From: Cymbomonas tetramitiformis
Taxonomy: Eukaryota; Chlorophyta; Pyramimonadophyceae; Pyramimonadales; Pyramimonadaceae
Length of the DNA: 64,000 bases
Reading direction: 5' to 3'
NCBI GenBank assembly: GCA_001247695.2
Contig: LGRX02024700.1
Span: forward strand, 1-64,000
A program made the position numbers and the translations under genes. The notes beneath the pieces were generated by a model, which made no database searches, was not told the DNA's origin, and was given only the letters and a program-made list of their open reading frames with translations. Shown here one piece after another: positions 12,136 to 22,570 of the stretch; the first letter of the stretch is position 1, and each line of letters opens with the position of its first letter.

Positions 12136-12440
12136 GCCTCGCTGAGCCACCCGAGCCCCTCTGCATCTGCACCGCCAGCGCACTGCCACCTTGTGCCTGA
12201 AGCCGGTTCATCCCTGCCCCCCAAGCTGCGCGAGCCATATCTCCACCACCAAGCCCACGCGCAAGACCACCCCTCTGCTCCCTGAGCCTCACTGGGCCAC
12301 CTGAGCCCCTCTGCGGCTGTCCTGCCGGCGCACTGCTGCTGTGTCTCTGGAGCCGGCTCACCCCCGCCAATCGAGCCACCCCTCCACCACCAAGCCCACA
12401 CCCCACATCACCCCGCTGCCCCCTACAGCCTGGTCTCAAG
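12136..12440. repeat. Two diverged 150-bp direct repeats
   Basis: GCCTCGCTGAGCCACCCGAG at 12136 and GCCTCACTGGGCCACCTGAG at 12286 start two units that share a CTCCACCACCAAGCCCAC end. They are cytosine-rich and leave several frames open by composition. Confidence 0.8.
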
Positions 12441-12888
12441 AGAGCTTGCCCACCCACGCCACGGCCAGAATGCCCAAGCGCTGTCCCAAGGGGCTGAGAA
12501 TTATAAACTGGGTTGCCCTCATCCAAACTTGCGCATCCGCCATCGACTTGCGCTTGTAGCCCTTTACCCCCACGCGACTCGCTTCACGCACTCCTACGAA
12601 CCTGCGCCTCACAGAACACATGCGACTGGGAAACATTCGTAACATCAATGTACCGATATGTGAAGGTCTTCGCTCTTTATCACAGCCACCCCCATAGAAT
12701 AGCTCCTGCGCGCACCGCCACCCGCCATACGCTTACTATCGTGGGGCGGCCCTTTCTCCCCCAGTAGACATCTTGGCACGTTCCCAATTCGACCTAGCGC
12801 ATGATGATCCGTGCTGCAACGCGGTTATCACCCAAGCAAGCAACGCTGCCTGCAGAAGATGACGTGGAGGGGAGGTGGGGTGGAGAAG

Positions 12889-13761
12889 TTACCCGATATC
12901 TGAGTTCCAAACTTGACAATCGTCTGCCCCTGGAGAAATCACCATGACACGATGCTCCGCATACGCCACGTTCGGGTCGCCTCCTTCAGGTGTGTCCACC
13001 AGAATAGGTTCCTCCAACAATGCACCACCAATGTCCACGTGATTGTCGATAGACTTTGCCAACGGGGATGTCCAGAAATCATTCTGGAGTCGGGCGTCAC
13101 GTCGTGCTCTGGCCTTGCAGAACTCGACATCCCTCATCCACCTTCGAATTGTGTCTTTTATATCAAAGTAGTAGAACCACTCCCGGGGACGCAGCTTCTT
13201 CCCAGATGCTGTTTGGGTCACCTCAAACCGTCGCTCATGGCAACGACGAACAACCGCCCCGGCGGAGTCTGTCTGCAAGACCGCTCCGCACTCCTCCTCC
13301 TCGTTCCACTGCAGACAGTCCAATTCCCTAGGGAAAGTCCGACACCATTTCGGGCACACGTGCACAGCATGCGCCATATGGCTTTGCACACGAAGATAGG
13401 TTCGCATTCGGTGGAGGCTTGTGGGCAGTCGACAACGGTTTGGTCCGCCCAACAGCATGACGATCACATGGAGGAACCGGTCAAATGATATCTGGGACCA
13501 TGCCCGTGATATGCGCAATTCCATAAAATAGCACACCGCCTCCCCAAGCTTTATGGCATCATCCCCGGTGTCTCCAATCATGAGTGGCTCGGTTAGCTCA
13601 GGGTCCGCGCATGGGTCAACGTCTGGCAGCCACTCCATGCCGTCATCTTCAACCTCAAGCATGTCTTGCAACAGGTCGGAGTCCTCCGCGTCCTTCCAGA
13701 TGTCGTCGTCATTCAGCGCATCCTCCGCTGTCCAGGTGTACGTTTCCAGCGTCTGATTCAT
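12889..13761 (-). CDS. CACTA/EnSpm (Tnp2-like) transposase segment
   Basis: A 290-codon frame with ATG at 13761. The N-terminus is acidic. A Cys-rich section near residues 138-170 (HVCPKWC, LDC, EEEECG) resembles the zinc-binding region of Tnp2-type transposases. It is followed by WFYYFDIKDTIRRWMRD and a Cys-Lys-Ala-Arg stretch near residues 196-235, matching the conserved 'lRyf-l--rl-r-f-' block of that family, then FWTSP. Tnp2 proteins are much longer and carry a catalytic core after this point, so this is the N-terminal part only. No CACTA-ended inverted repeats were found around it. It is probably an exon or remnant; a related KDZ-type transposase is an alternative. Confidence 0.4.
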   Translation of the reverse strand: MNQTLETYTWTAEDALNDDDIWKDAEDSDLLQDMLEVEDDGMEWLPDVDPCADPELTEPLMIGDTGDDAIKLGEAVCYFMELRISRAWSQISFDRFLHVIVMLLGGPNRCRLPTSLHRMRTYLRVQSHMAHAVHVCPKWCRTFPRELDCLQWNEEEECGAVLQTDSAGAVVRRCHERRFEVTQTASGKKLRPREWFYYFDIKDTIRRWMRDVEFCKARARRDARLQNDFWTSPLAKSIDNHVDIGGALLEEPILVDTPEGGDPNVAYAEHRVMVISPGADDCQVWNSDIG

Positions 13762-13816
13762 TCACAACCCTCCACGCCGTGACAACCATGCGTCATCTCC
13801 ACTTGTTACCGTGACA

Positions 13817-14515
13817 TCACCAGTAGGGACGGTCGCAAGCGTTATATGCACACCACGCAACTGCATACATGAGTGCAGGCCCGAAATAGGTTTCAAGGGA
13901 TTCCGTTACCTCATTCAAGTAAGTTTTCATGAGGTTTGCTTCCTCCGCACGATTCTCGAACGCCTCGAGCAACAGCTTACGGTCTTCGTCCAGTTCATCG
14001 TCGCTCTCGTCCTGAACTAACGCCAACTTGCCTAAATCGAACCGTAGGTCCTTAGGTAGTTCGTCATCGCTGTCGTCGTGGACGCCCTGGTCGTCGTGAG
14101 GTGCTGCCGATAAGGGGGGTGGGGATGCTGGTTCACTCTCGCCGTCCTCATCGTTTTCAACTGCTTCCTCGTCAATGCACCAGCCTGCCGTAGCTGCTTC
14201 ACCCTCGCCGTCCTCATCGCTTTCAACTGCTTCCTCGTCAATGCAGCAGCCTGCCGTAGCAGGGTCAGGCTTCCTTCTTACCCGTCCTCTCTTATCCACC
14301 CGCCCTCCCGCCTTCCATATCCACAGCGCAATACTTCTCACGTCAGCGCTCTCCGCCAATGTTGATCGCCCGCCCCAGTCCTGGTGTCCTCTGTATCTGC
14401 GTAATGTCGCTCGCAGGCTGTTTTTCGTGCGAAAAGCCTCCATGGCGATTTTTTCCAGGCTCTCTGTAGGCAGCACACCGATCGTGCTCGTTCCCTGCGC
14501 CAGTACCAGCAACAC
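13817..14515 (-). CDS. Unrecognised acidic protein segment
   Basis: A 232-codon frame ending 56 bp upstream of the start of the Tnp2-like frame on the same strand. It opens on GTG rather than ATG, so it is probably an exon continuing from upstream. Two copies of a roughly 22-residue acidic repeat lie near residues 88-130, built on DEEAVESDEDGE. A second acidic stretch follows near residues 145-175, then a predicted helix rich in Leu, Glu and Arg. I do not recognise the family. Position and strand suggest it belongs with the same transposon or gene as its downstream neighbour, but that is inference. Confidence 0.35.
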   Translation of the reverse strand: MLLVLAQGTSTIGVLPTESLEKIAMEAFRTKNSLRATLRRYRGHQDWGGRSTLAESADVRSIALWIWKAGGRVDKRGRVRRKPDPATAGCCIDEEAVESDEDGEGEAATAGWCIDEEAVENDEDGESEPASPPPLSAAPHDDQGVHDDSDDELPKDLRFDLGKLALVQDESDDELDEDRKLLLEAFENRAEEANLMKTYLNEVTESLETYFGPALMYAVAWCAYNACDRPYW

Positions 14516-14796
14516 GTAGCGTTTGCTTACACACAGCGAACGGGTTGCCCCGAACGGGGGATCACATATTCACAAAAAACAAACGTTTACCAGGCTGCTG
14601 ATGCATGCACAAATGGCCACCCAGTACGGGTTGAGGTGACTCGGTCGGGCGCGCACCTATTAACAAGCCAACCGTTATCCAGTCGGGAGATGCAGGCGGA
14701 AATGGCCAGCCCGCACATACAAGACTCTCACCGCACAAATGCCAGGGCAAGGCGCGCGATGGTTACGCAGCCAGGAGGGGGATGCGTAGCCGATGA

Positions 14797-15192
14797 CTAC
14801 GCCCCGTAGAGACACGATCATCGAAGAAGGTGGCGCCGTTCGAACATAATTGCACATTGCGTACTCACGTGTTCCATGCTACACGCCATGCTTTACTCGT
14901 TAACACGGTCCGTGCCACCTTCTACACGGCTTCAGTGCTATTAAGTGAGCATGTGTTGCACGTGTGGCATCGGCTCTCAAAACTGGCCGAGGAGTACGCC
15001 CCATAGAGACACGAACATCAAAGAAGGTGGGGCCGTTAGAATATGATTACACGTTACGTGCTCAGGTGTTACACGCTACTCGTTATGCTTTACTGGTTTT
15101 GTCCGACAGCCTGTGCCACCTTCTACACGGATTCAGTGCTATTACGTGAGCACGTGTTGTTGCACGTGTGCCGTCGGCTATCAGAACTGCTG
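14797..15192. repeat. Two direct copies of a 195-bp noncoding unit with inner inverted repeats
   Basis: The first copy (about 14797-14985) and second (about 14993-15190) share TAGAGACACGA, GAAGGTGG, GTGCCACCTTCTACACGG and TTCAGTGCTATTA. Within each copy AGAAGGTGGC and GCCACCTTCT lie about 100 bp apart in inverted orientation. CACGTG-like words are frequent. The unit sits between two minus-strand frames, in a likely intron or spacer. Confidence 0.8.
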
Positions 15193-15215
15193 CTCTCTGC
15201 ATCGTCTTCCGTCAA

Positions 15216-16229
15216 TCAGCGCTCCCAGAACGGAGTCCGGCGTAGCGGCTTTGGACGCGGATCATTGAAGTTGCCTCGGTACTCTTCTGGCTTCAATGCG
15301 ACGTCATGTGCATTGGGCCCTGCTTTCCAGAACACCTGGTAGTCCTCCGTGATGGATAAATCCGGGAGGCGCACAAATTTCATGGCCACCAGGGTGTCAA
15401 AATCAAATGCCTCCACTGAGAAGTCACTGTGGAAAATTGAATAATCCATAGCTGCACGCGCAGGCTGATCGTCGTAATCTTCGTCCACGCCAATGCAGTG
15501 GCAGCGCATAACCTCCGGGTGTCCCAGGGCGCGCCACTCAAGGGGGGTGTCGTGCTCAAAGCATTCCTTACCGATCATCACCACGAGCTCCCGCTCCGTG
15601 CCTCCCTCGTCCTCTTGTACGGCAGCGTACTCCTCGCCAAATGCGTCATGCGACCACTCTTTGAGCTCTTCCACCCCGGCGGCGGTCAGCTCCGTCATCC
15701 GCTGCTTCTTGCGCATGGCAGCCGTGAGGTGAGTGCGGGCTGCGAGCGCCTTACGCCCGGCCTGCAGGACGTGGGTCATGTGCGGCAAAGGTTCGGCCAT
15801 GCTCTTCTTCGTGCGTGTGGTGCGCCTGGCCCTCGGCTCCCGGGGTTCCTGATCCGCCGCCCCTGCTGCGGGGTATGTAGCTTTGAAAGCTGCTTTCGCG
15901 GCTTTACTCCGCTCAGCTCGGTTTTTTATGTCCTTCGTCCATCGATTCTTAAGGCGCTCCACGGCGTTCACCTCGTCAGTAAATTTGTGCACAACGAAAA
16001 CATTCTCAAACCCAGACAGGAGCACAGTTTCAAATATTTGATGGTTCATGATGACCCGTGCACCCGTCTCCTTGTGTACTCGTGCAATGTGCTGGATGCG
16101 CACATTCTCTGGCAACTGCCGCACTTGCGGAAGTAGGCGTTGCACGGTGCGTTCCAAGTCCTCCAGGAAACAAGGCTGGCCTTTGGCGAACAGCTCGCAC
16201 AATTTCCTCTTATTTGCTGCTCGGCCCAA
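15216..16229 (-). CDS. Unrecognised basic-then-acidic protein segment
   Basis: A 337-codon frame. The first codon is TTG, with no in-frame ATG near the 5' end, which suits an internal exon or a gene that starts upstream. About residues 95-150 are strongly basic (Arg, Lys, Ala), then comes a helix-rich part and an acidic block near residues 205-265. The stop follows a basic C-terminus (PLRRTPFWER). No known domain was recognised. It is spaced between the other minus-strand frames of this cluster. Confidence 0.35.
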   Translation of the reverse strand: MGRAANKRKLCELFAKGQPCFLEDLERTVQRLLPQVRQLPENVRIQHIARVHKETGARVIMNHQIFETVLLSGFENVFVVHKFTDEVNAVERLKNRWTKDIKNRAERSKAAKAAFKATYPAAGAADQEPREPRARRTTRTKKSMAEPLPHMTHVLQAGRKALAARTHLTAAMRKKQRMTELTAAGVEELKEWSHDAFGEEYAAVQEDEGGTERELVVMIGKECFEHDTPLEWRALGHPEVMRCHCIGVDEDYDDQPARAAMDYSIFHSDFSVEAFDFDTLVAMKFVRLPDLSITEDYQVFWKAGPNAHDVALKPEEYRGNFNDPRPKPLRRTPFWER

Positions 16230-16672
16230 TGCCCAATCCCATTTTGTATATCAGTGGCGCACTTCCGGGAACCACATGCAAGGAAAGTCCGGATCATCAG
16301 GCATCCTTGCAGACCGGCAGAGGGCCCATCTGTGGTGTGACCGCACCTTTCAAGAGTGCATCCCTTCGTCGTGCGTATGCTGCGTGGGCTCTGGTTGTAG
16401 GGCTGGTGACGGGGGTTTTTGTTCCCGGCACGGCTGCCGTGGCTGTCCCAGTAGTTGCATCCGCCGAGTCAGCCGCCGGAATGTGGGCCAGCTCAACGGT
16501 CTCCCTTGGAACCGGGGCCGAGAAGGTCCACTCCTGCCTGAGGGCGTGCGCCTGCTTCAGCCTGTCGGCTGCTCGCCGTCCCAGCACTCCTCCCGTCGGT
16601 ACAGGGGTTGCATAGGTATAGACAACGAACCCTAGATCGGTTGCCAGCTGGGTGCGCGCAGAAATACAAGCA

Positions 16673-17683
16673 CTACAAGCAGCTACGCGTAGACCGTGCA
16701 ATGAGTTTTGGATAGCCCGTACCTTGCTCGCTACCTGCAGCAGGCACAGGATGCCTCGGGCTTTTGCGCGTTGCCACCGCCGGCGCGGTTGGCCGTACTG
16801 GAGTGCAACATGCATGTACGGCGCAAACCGGCTGCTGCACACGGCTGGCGGTGCCAGGCTTCCTCATTTGCAACATGCGGTGCCGCCTAGCTCGGGTGCG
16901 GGGCGTCATTTCCACAGCGGCTGTTGGCACGTCATTCGTTGCGGCTGCAGCCTCAGGCGTTGGGTGTACTGCCTGCCCCTGCGCGCCCGTATCGGTGGCC
17001 GCCGGCTCCCATACCGGAAGCGAACGGTCGCTCGTGGCGGATGCCACCACAGGCGTTGGGTGTAAGTCTGCCTGCCCCTGCGCGCCCGTATCGGTGGCCG
17101 CCGGCTCCCATACCGGAAGCGAACGGTCGCTCGTGGCGGTTGCCACCACAGGCGTTGGTTGCACTGCCTGCCCCTGCGCGCTCGTGACGTTCAACGCCGG
17201 CTCACGTTCCGGAAGCGGCCTGTCGCTCGTAGTGTTGGGTTGAACCCTGGTCTGCTTCTGACGTTCCGCGTCTTCCGCGGTCAGTGGAATCACGAGGTGA
17301 CATTTCTTGCTTAATATGACAGTCGCGTTGAACTCTTTACATGCCTGCAGGTCCTGAGCTTGAAAGATTGCCATGTTGTTGTCCGCCATCTTCAGCTCGG
17401 TCCGGCGACGATTCATGAGCCGGTCCGTCACCTTCGCCTGACTTTCTTCATACGTGAGGTTGTGTTTCTTCTGGACGTGAGACACCAAAAGCTCAAACCG
17501 CTCACGCGCTGCCGTGCTCTTGTTGATGGCCCTTTTCTTGCACTCGATGAGCCTGTCCTTCAGGCAAAATGCCGGTGGCACCGCGCGAATGCTGGATTCG
17601 ATATCGTAATGAATCCGCTTCTGGCCCAGGGAGCTGCGAGACTTCTTGGGAGCGGTTGTCTTCGTCTGCACCCCGAGAGCCAC
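16673..17683 (-). CDS. Unrecognised protein segment with 32-residue tandem repeats
   Basis: A 336-codon frame opening on GTG. The N-terminal third is basic and helical (Lys, Arg, Glu). From about residue 155 to 250 the sequence is a tandem repeat of about 32 residues: SDRSLPVWEPAATDTGAQGQ followed by a Val-Pro-Thr linker. Three copies are visible, the last two nearly identical at the DNA level. The C-terminus is rich in Pro, Arg and Thr. Function is unknown; the repeats suggest a disordered linker. It lies in line with the RING-type frame upstream. Confidence 0.35.
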   Translation of the reverse strand: MALGVQTKTTAPKKSRSSLGQKRIHYDIESSIRAVPPAFCLKDRLIECKKRAINKSTAARERFELLVSHVQKKHNLTYEESQAKVTDRLMNRRRTELKMADNNMAIFQAQDLQACKEFNATVILSKKCHLVIPLTAEDAERQKQTRVQPNTTSDRPLPEREPALNVTSAQGQAVQPTPVVATATSDRSLPVWEPAATDTGAQGQADLHPTPVVASATSDRSLPVWEPAATDTGAQGQAVHPTPEAAAATNDVPTAAVEMTPRTRARRHRMLQMRKPGTASRVQQPVCAVHACCTPVRPTAPAVATRKSPRHPVPAAGSEQGTGYPKLIARSTRSCL

Positions 17684-17939
17684 ATGTGACCAGGGGCTCC
17701 ACGGGATGCAAAGTAGGCAGTGGTAACAATGACGTGATTACCGTTCGACGACTCGCGCGGCACAAACAACGTGCCCGATGTTGATGCACAATATCACGTG
17801 AGTCGCGCTACATGAACAATATGCTCGATGCGGATGCTCAGAGTGTGTTTAATATGCCTTTGTTACGTGCGTCCGTTCACTAGTCCACCCGCATATGTTC
17901 CACCGGGCATCTAGCACCTGTTATCTAGTCGCTCTAATT

Positions 17940-18656
17940 CTACTGTTGCAATTTCTTCCGCAGGCGCAATTGCTGTGCGTTAAGCAGCGGCATGTCATCA
18001 ATCGACCTCTGTATGTCACGGCGTGCTTTCTCCGTGCTGGCACGTGCGAGCTTCAATGTCAGGCGCTCATGCACCCCTTGCAGCACCAGGTCCTCAGGGA
18101 TGGGCTCTTCATCCCAGTTGCCACCCGGGTGCTCAAAAAACCGATTGCACTGAGGACATCGGCGGGCGGTGCGCCTCTGGTGTTGCATGATCCGCTGGTA
18201 GCACTCCCAGCAGAGGCCAGCCCGGCAGCCGTTAAGCCGGAGCCTTCGTCTGGGGGGGGGGTCAACCACCCCCCGCTCAATCTGGTCGTTATCAGCATCC
18301 TTAGGGTTGTAGGACGAAGCGCACACCGAGCAGAACCAATTGGCGTCCCCGCAGAGGGGCAGATCGCTTGGCACTGGGTCAGGGCGGTTTGCGCGCATAA
18401 CATACTCCCGGAACATGGGGAGGGCGAGGATGGAGGTGTTGAGGTGCCTCCCGGTCACGGGCTCCCACGTTGTGGTGTGCGTGTGCCACAGCACCTGTAC
18501 GTGCAATTCCCGCGGCTGTCCTCTTTCTGCAATGGCTTGCACTGCAAGTACTTCTTCCTCGGGTCCCAACTGCAGAGCACGGTGCAAGAAGCCGTCCTCA
18601 TCAGGCGGGGAAAGCAGGCGCAGGTGGTCCGAGCATGAAGTTTGAATGAAAAACAC
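17940..18656 (-). CDS. RING-type zinc-finger protein segment
   Basis: A 238-codon frame starting without ATG. At about residues 108-171 there is a C-x2-C pair (FCSVC), then CRAGLCWEC and RCPQC. These are spaced like a RING finger, although the usual His ligand is not obvious (a Trp/Glu region lies where it would be). RING proteins act mainly as ubiquitin ligases; whether this one binds two zinc ions in the canonical way is uncertain. The C-terminal part is a charged helix. It is the most upstream member of the minus-strand cluster. It might be a domain captured by a transposon or an exon of a host gene. Confidence 0.45.
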   Translation of the reverse strand: MFFIQTSCSDHLRLLSPPDEDGFLHRALQLGPEEEVLAVQAIAERGQPRELHVQVLWHTHTTTWEPVTGRHLNTSILALPMFREYVMRANRPDPVPSDLPLCGDANWFCSVCASSYNPKDADNDQIERGVVDPPPRRRLRLNGCRAGLCWECYQRIMQHQRRTARRCPQCNRFFEHPGGNWDEEPIPEDLVLQGVHERLTLKLARASTEKARRDIQRSIDDMPLLNAQQLRLRKKLQQ

Positions 18657-19136
18657 ACCAACAACTACATTCGCGACAAGGCACCGTCAGTGCACGCGGC
18701 GCGTGGCTGAGGAGCTGTCCTCCCAATGCACCCACGTGCACAAAACAGCGGTGCAGGAGGTGCGACCGACGTATTGGTCAGGCATATCACACTGGATAAT
18801 AACTTTAATTTTACGATAGTACATAGTAACGTCGTCTGCAGCATACGTATTCACGATTATCCGGCACGCCACGATGGTAGAACTTAATGTAATAGTCTCC
18901 ATCCTCCGGGCCAGCGTAGGGTGGGGGATATTAATTCACTCATACGCCCGAAGGGCTAGGTGTTTTCTTTGTTACTTTAGTCTTCATTCTCACTACTAGT
19001 CTCGCTAACGTAGTCATCTTCCTCCGCATCCGACGGATCAGTGATGGCCGGGATATCACCCCGCTGACGCTCTGACTCCACAATCGCGGCATACTCATTC
19101 CACCGTAACCCTCATCCACATACGACAAGGTATGTA

Positions 19137-20925
19137 ATATGACAACAAAGAAGACTAAAACTACAACTTTGGAAGGGCGCGTGGTTGAGGAGCTATCCTC
19201 CCAACGCCGCCTACTGCCTCCGCAGACCCACGTTCAAAGATACAAGGGATGTCTTGAGTAAACAACAAAACAGAGCCAGGGAAACCTCAGCTGGCGTACC
19301 CGCCCGGAGATATGATGCTGCAGCGGGCACTGACTACTCAACACCGACAGTTGCGAAGAACCAAGGAACAACATGGCCTGGTTTGGGCGTCCTACCACGG
19401 CTCTGGGGGCGCGTCGAGACAAGGTCTTAACACGCGTTCCCGATCCACTGGCCGACAGACATTCCCACGAATAAAGGTTCGCCGCGGCTCTGGGTGCGCG
19501 TCGAGCACAAGTCTTAACACGCGTTCCCGAGCCACCGGCCTCCAAACCCTCATCCACATACGACAACGTATGTAATATGACAACAAAGAAGACTGAAACT
19601 ACAACTTTGGAAGGGCGCGTGGTTGAGGAGCTATCCTCCCAACGCCGCCTACTGCCTCCGCAGACCCACGTTCAAAGATACAAGGGACGTCTTGAGTAAA
19701 CAACAAAACAGAGCCAGGGAAACCGCAGCTGGCGTACCCGCCCGGAGATATGATGCTGCAGCGGGCACTGACTACTCAACACCGACAGTTGCGAAGAACC
19801 AAGGAACAACATGACCTGGTTTGGGCGTCCTACCACGGCTCTGGGGGCGCGTCGAGACAAGGTCTTAACACGCGTTCCCGATCCACTGGCCGACAGACAT
19901 TCCCACGAATAAAGGTTCGCCGCGGCTCTGGGTGCGCGTCGAGCACAAGTCTTAACACGCGTTCCCGAGCCACCGGCCTCCAAACCCTCATCCACATACG
20001 ACAAGGTATGTAATATGACAACAAAGAAGACTAAAACTACAACTTTGGAAGGGCGCGTGGTTGAGGAGCTATCCTCCCAACGCCGCCTACTGCCTCCGCA
20101 GACCCACGTTCAAAGATACAAGGGACGTCTTGAGTAAACAACAAAACAGAGCCAGGGAAACCGCAGCTGGCGTACCCGCCCGGAGATATGATGCTGCAGC
20201 GGGCACTGACTACTCAACACCGACAGTTGCGAAGAACCAAGGAACAACATGACCTGGTTTGGGCGTCCTACCACGGCTCTGGGGGCGCGTCGAGACAAGG
20301 TCTTAACACGCGTTCCCGATCCACTGGCCGACAGACATTCCCACGAATAAAGGTTCGCCGCGGCTCTGGGTGCGCGTCGAGCACAAGTCTTAACACGCGT
20401 TCCCGAGCCACCGGCCTCCAAACCCTCATCCACATACGACAACGTATGTAATATGACAACAAAGAAGACTAAAACTACAACTTTGGAAGGGCGCGTGGTT
20501 GAGGAGCTATCCTCCCAACGCCGCCTACTGCCTCCGCAGACCCACGTTCAAAGATACAAGGGACGTCTTGAGTAAACAACAAAACAGAGCCAGGGAAACC
20601 TCAGCTGGCGTACCCGCCCGGAGATATGATGCTGCAGCGGGCACTGACTACTCAACACCGACAGTTGCGAAGAACCAAGGAACGACATGACCTGGTTTGG
20701 GCGTCCTACCACGGCTCTGGGGGCGCGTCGAGACAAGGTCTTAACACGCGTTCCCGATCCACTGGCCGACAGACATTCCCACGAATAAAGGTTCGCCGCG
20801 GCTCTGAGTGCGCGTCGAGCACAAGTCTCAACACGCGTTCCCGAGCCACCGGCCTCCAAACCCTCATGCACATACGACAACGTCTGCAATATGACAACAA
20901 AGAAGACTAAAACTACAACTTGGGA
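19137..20925. repeat. 438-bp satellite, four nearly identical units
   Basis: Starts near 19137, 19575, 20013 and 20451 are exactly 438 bp apart, and the units differ at only a handful of bases. Each contains GGCGCGTGGTTGAGGAGCTA directly followed by TCCTCCCA, and two copies of a TTAACACGCGTTCCCGA segment. A lone diverged relative of the key word lies at 18700-18725. Open frames on both strands recur in register and are artefacts. Confidence 0.95.
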
Positions 20926-22570
20926 AGGGCGCGTGGTTGAGGAGTTACATATCCTCCCACCGCACCCTTGCAAGCAAGCGCCGCACACCACAAAGACAGA
21001 TCCGACTTGCCTGCGAGAACGGGGCGCGTGGTTGAGGAGCTATCCTCCCAACGCAGCCTACTGCCTCCGCAGACCCAAGTGCAAGGAAACAAGTGACGTC
21101 TTGAATAAACAACAAAAACAGAGCCAGGCAACCTGATACCGGCGCGTGGTTGAGGAGCTATCCTCCCACCGCACCCATGCAAGCAAGCGCCGCACACCAC
21201 AACTACTGATGCGACCTGCCTGCGGGAACAGGGCGCGTGGTTGAGGAGCTATCCTCCCATCGCAGCCTGCTGCCTCCGCAGACCCAGGCGCAAGGAAACA
21301 AGGGACGACTTGAATAAACAACAAAAACAGAGCCAGGCAACCTGCTACCGGCGCGTGGTTGAGGAGCTATCCTCCCACCGCACCCATGCAAGCAAGCGCC
21401 GCACACCACAACTACAGATCCGACTTGCCTGCGGGAACAGGGCACGTGGTTGAGGAGCTATCCTCCCATCGCAGCCAACTGCCTCCGCAGACCCAAGTGC
21501 AAGGAAACAAGGGACGACTTGACTAAACAACAAAAACAGAGCCAGGCAACCTGCTACCGGCGCGTGGTTGAGGAGCTATCCTCCCACCGCACCCATGCAA
21601 GCTTGCGCCGCACAACACAACTACAGATCCGACTTGCCTGCGGGAACAGGGCGCGTGGTTGAGGAGCTATCCTCCCATCGCAGCCTACTGCCTCCGCAGA
21701 CCCAGGTGCAAGGAAACAAGGGGCGACTTGACTAAACAACAAAAACAGAGCCAGGCAACCTACTACCGGCGCGTGGTTGAGGAGCTATCCTCCCACCGCA
21801 CCCATGCAAGCAAGCGCCGCACACCACTACTACAGATCCGACTTGCCTGGGGGAACAGGGCGCGTGGTTGAGGAGCTATCCTCCCAACGCAGCCTGCTGC
21901 CTCCGCAGACCCAGGTGCAAGGAAACAAGGGACGTCTTGAATAACCAACAAAAACAGAGCCAGGCAACCTGCTACCGGCGCGTGGTTGAGGAGCTATCCT
22001 CCCACCGCACCCATGCAAGCAAGCGCCGCACAACACAACTACAGATCCGACTTGCCTGCGGGAACAGGGCGCGTGGTTGAGGAGCTATCCTCCCAACGCA
22101 GCCTACTGCCTCCGCAGACCCAAGTGCAAGGAAACAAGGGACGTCTTGAATAAACAACAAAAACAGAGCCAGGCAACCTGCTACCGGCGCGTGGTTGAGG
22201 AGCTATCCTCCCACCGCACCCATGCAAGCTTGCGCCGCACAACACAACTACAGATCCGACTTGCCTGCGGGAACAGGGCGCGTGGTTGAGGAGCTATCCT
22301 CCCATCGCAGCCTACTGCCTCCGCAGACCCAAGTGCAAGGAAACAAGGGACGTCTTGAATAAACAACAAAAACAGAGCCAGGCAACCTGCTACCGGCGCG
22401 TGGTTGAGGAGCTATCCTCCCACCGCACCCATGCAAGCTTGCGCCGCACACCACTACTACAGATCCGACTTGCCTGCGGGAACAGGGCGCGTGGTTGAGG
22501 AGCTATCCTCCCAACGCAGCCTGCTGCCTCCGCAGACCCAAGTGCAAGGAAACAAGGGACGTCTTGAAAA
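20926..22570. repeat. 209-bp satellite sharing its core with the 438-bp unit
   Basis: The phase GGCGCGTGGTTGAGGAGCTA recurs twice per 209 bp, at alternating spacings (about 98 and 111 bp), through seven or more units to about 22500. The two half-units differ: one carries CTGCCTCCGCAGACCCA, the other CCGCACCCATGCAAGC. The shared word contains GAGGA-GCTA-TCCTC, a short hairpin, so hairpins occur about every 100 bp. Confidence 0.95.

Noticed and set aside
19137..22570. Repeated 60-147-codon frames on both strands in the satellites
   Set aside because: They recur in step with the 438/209-bp period and carry no domain or start context.
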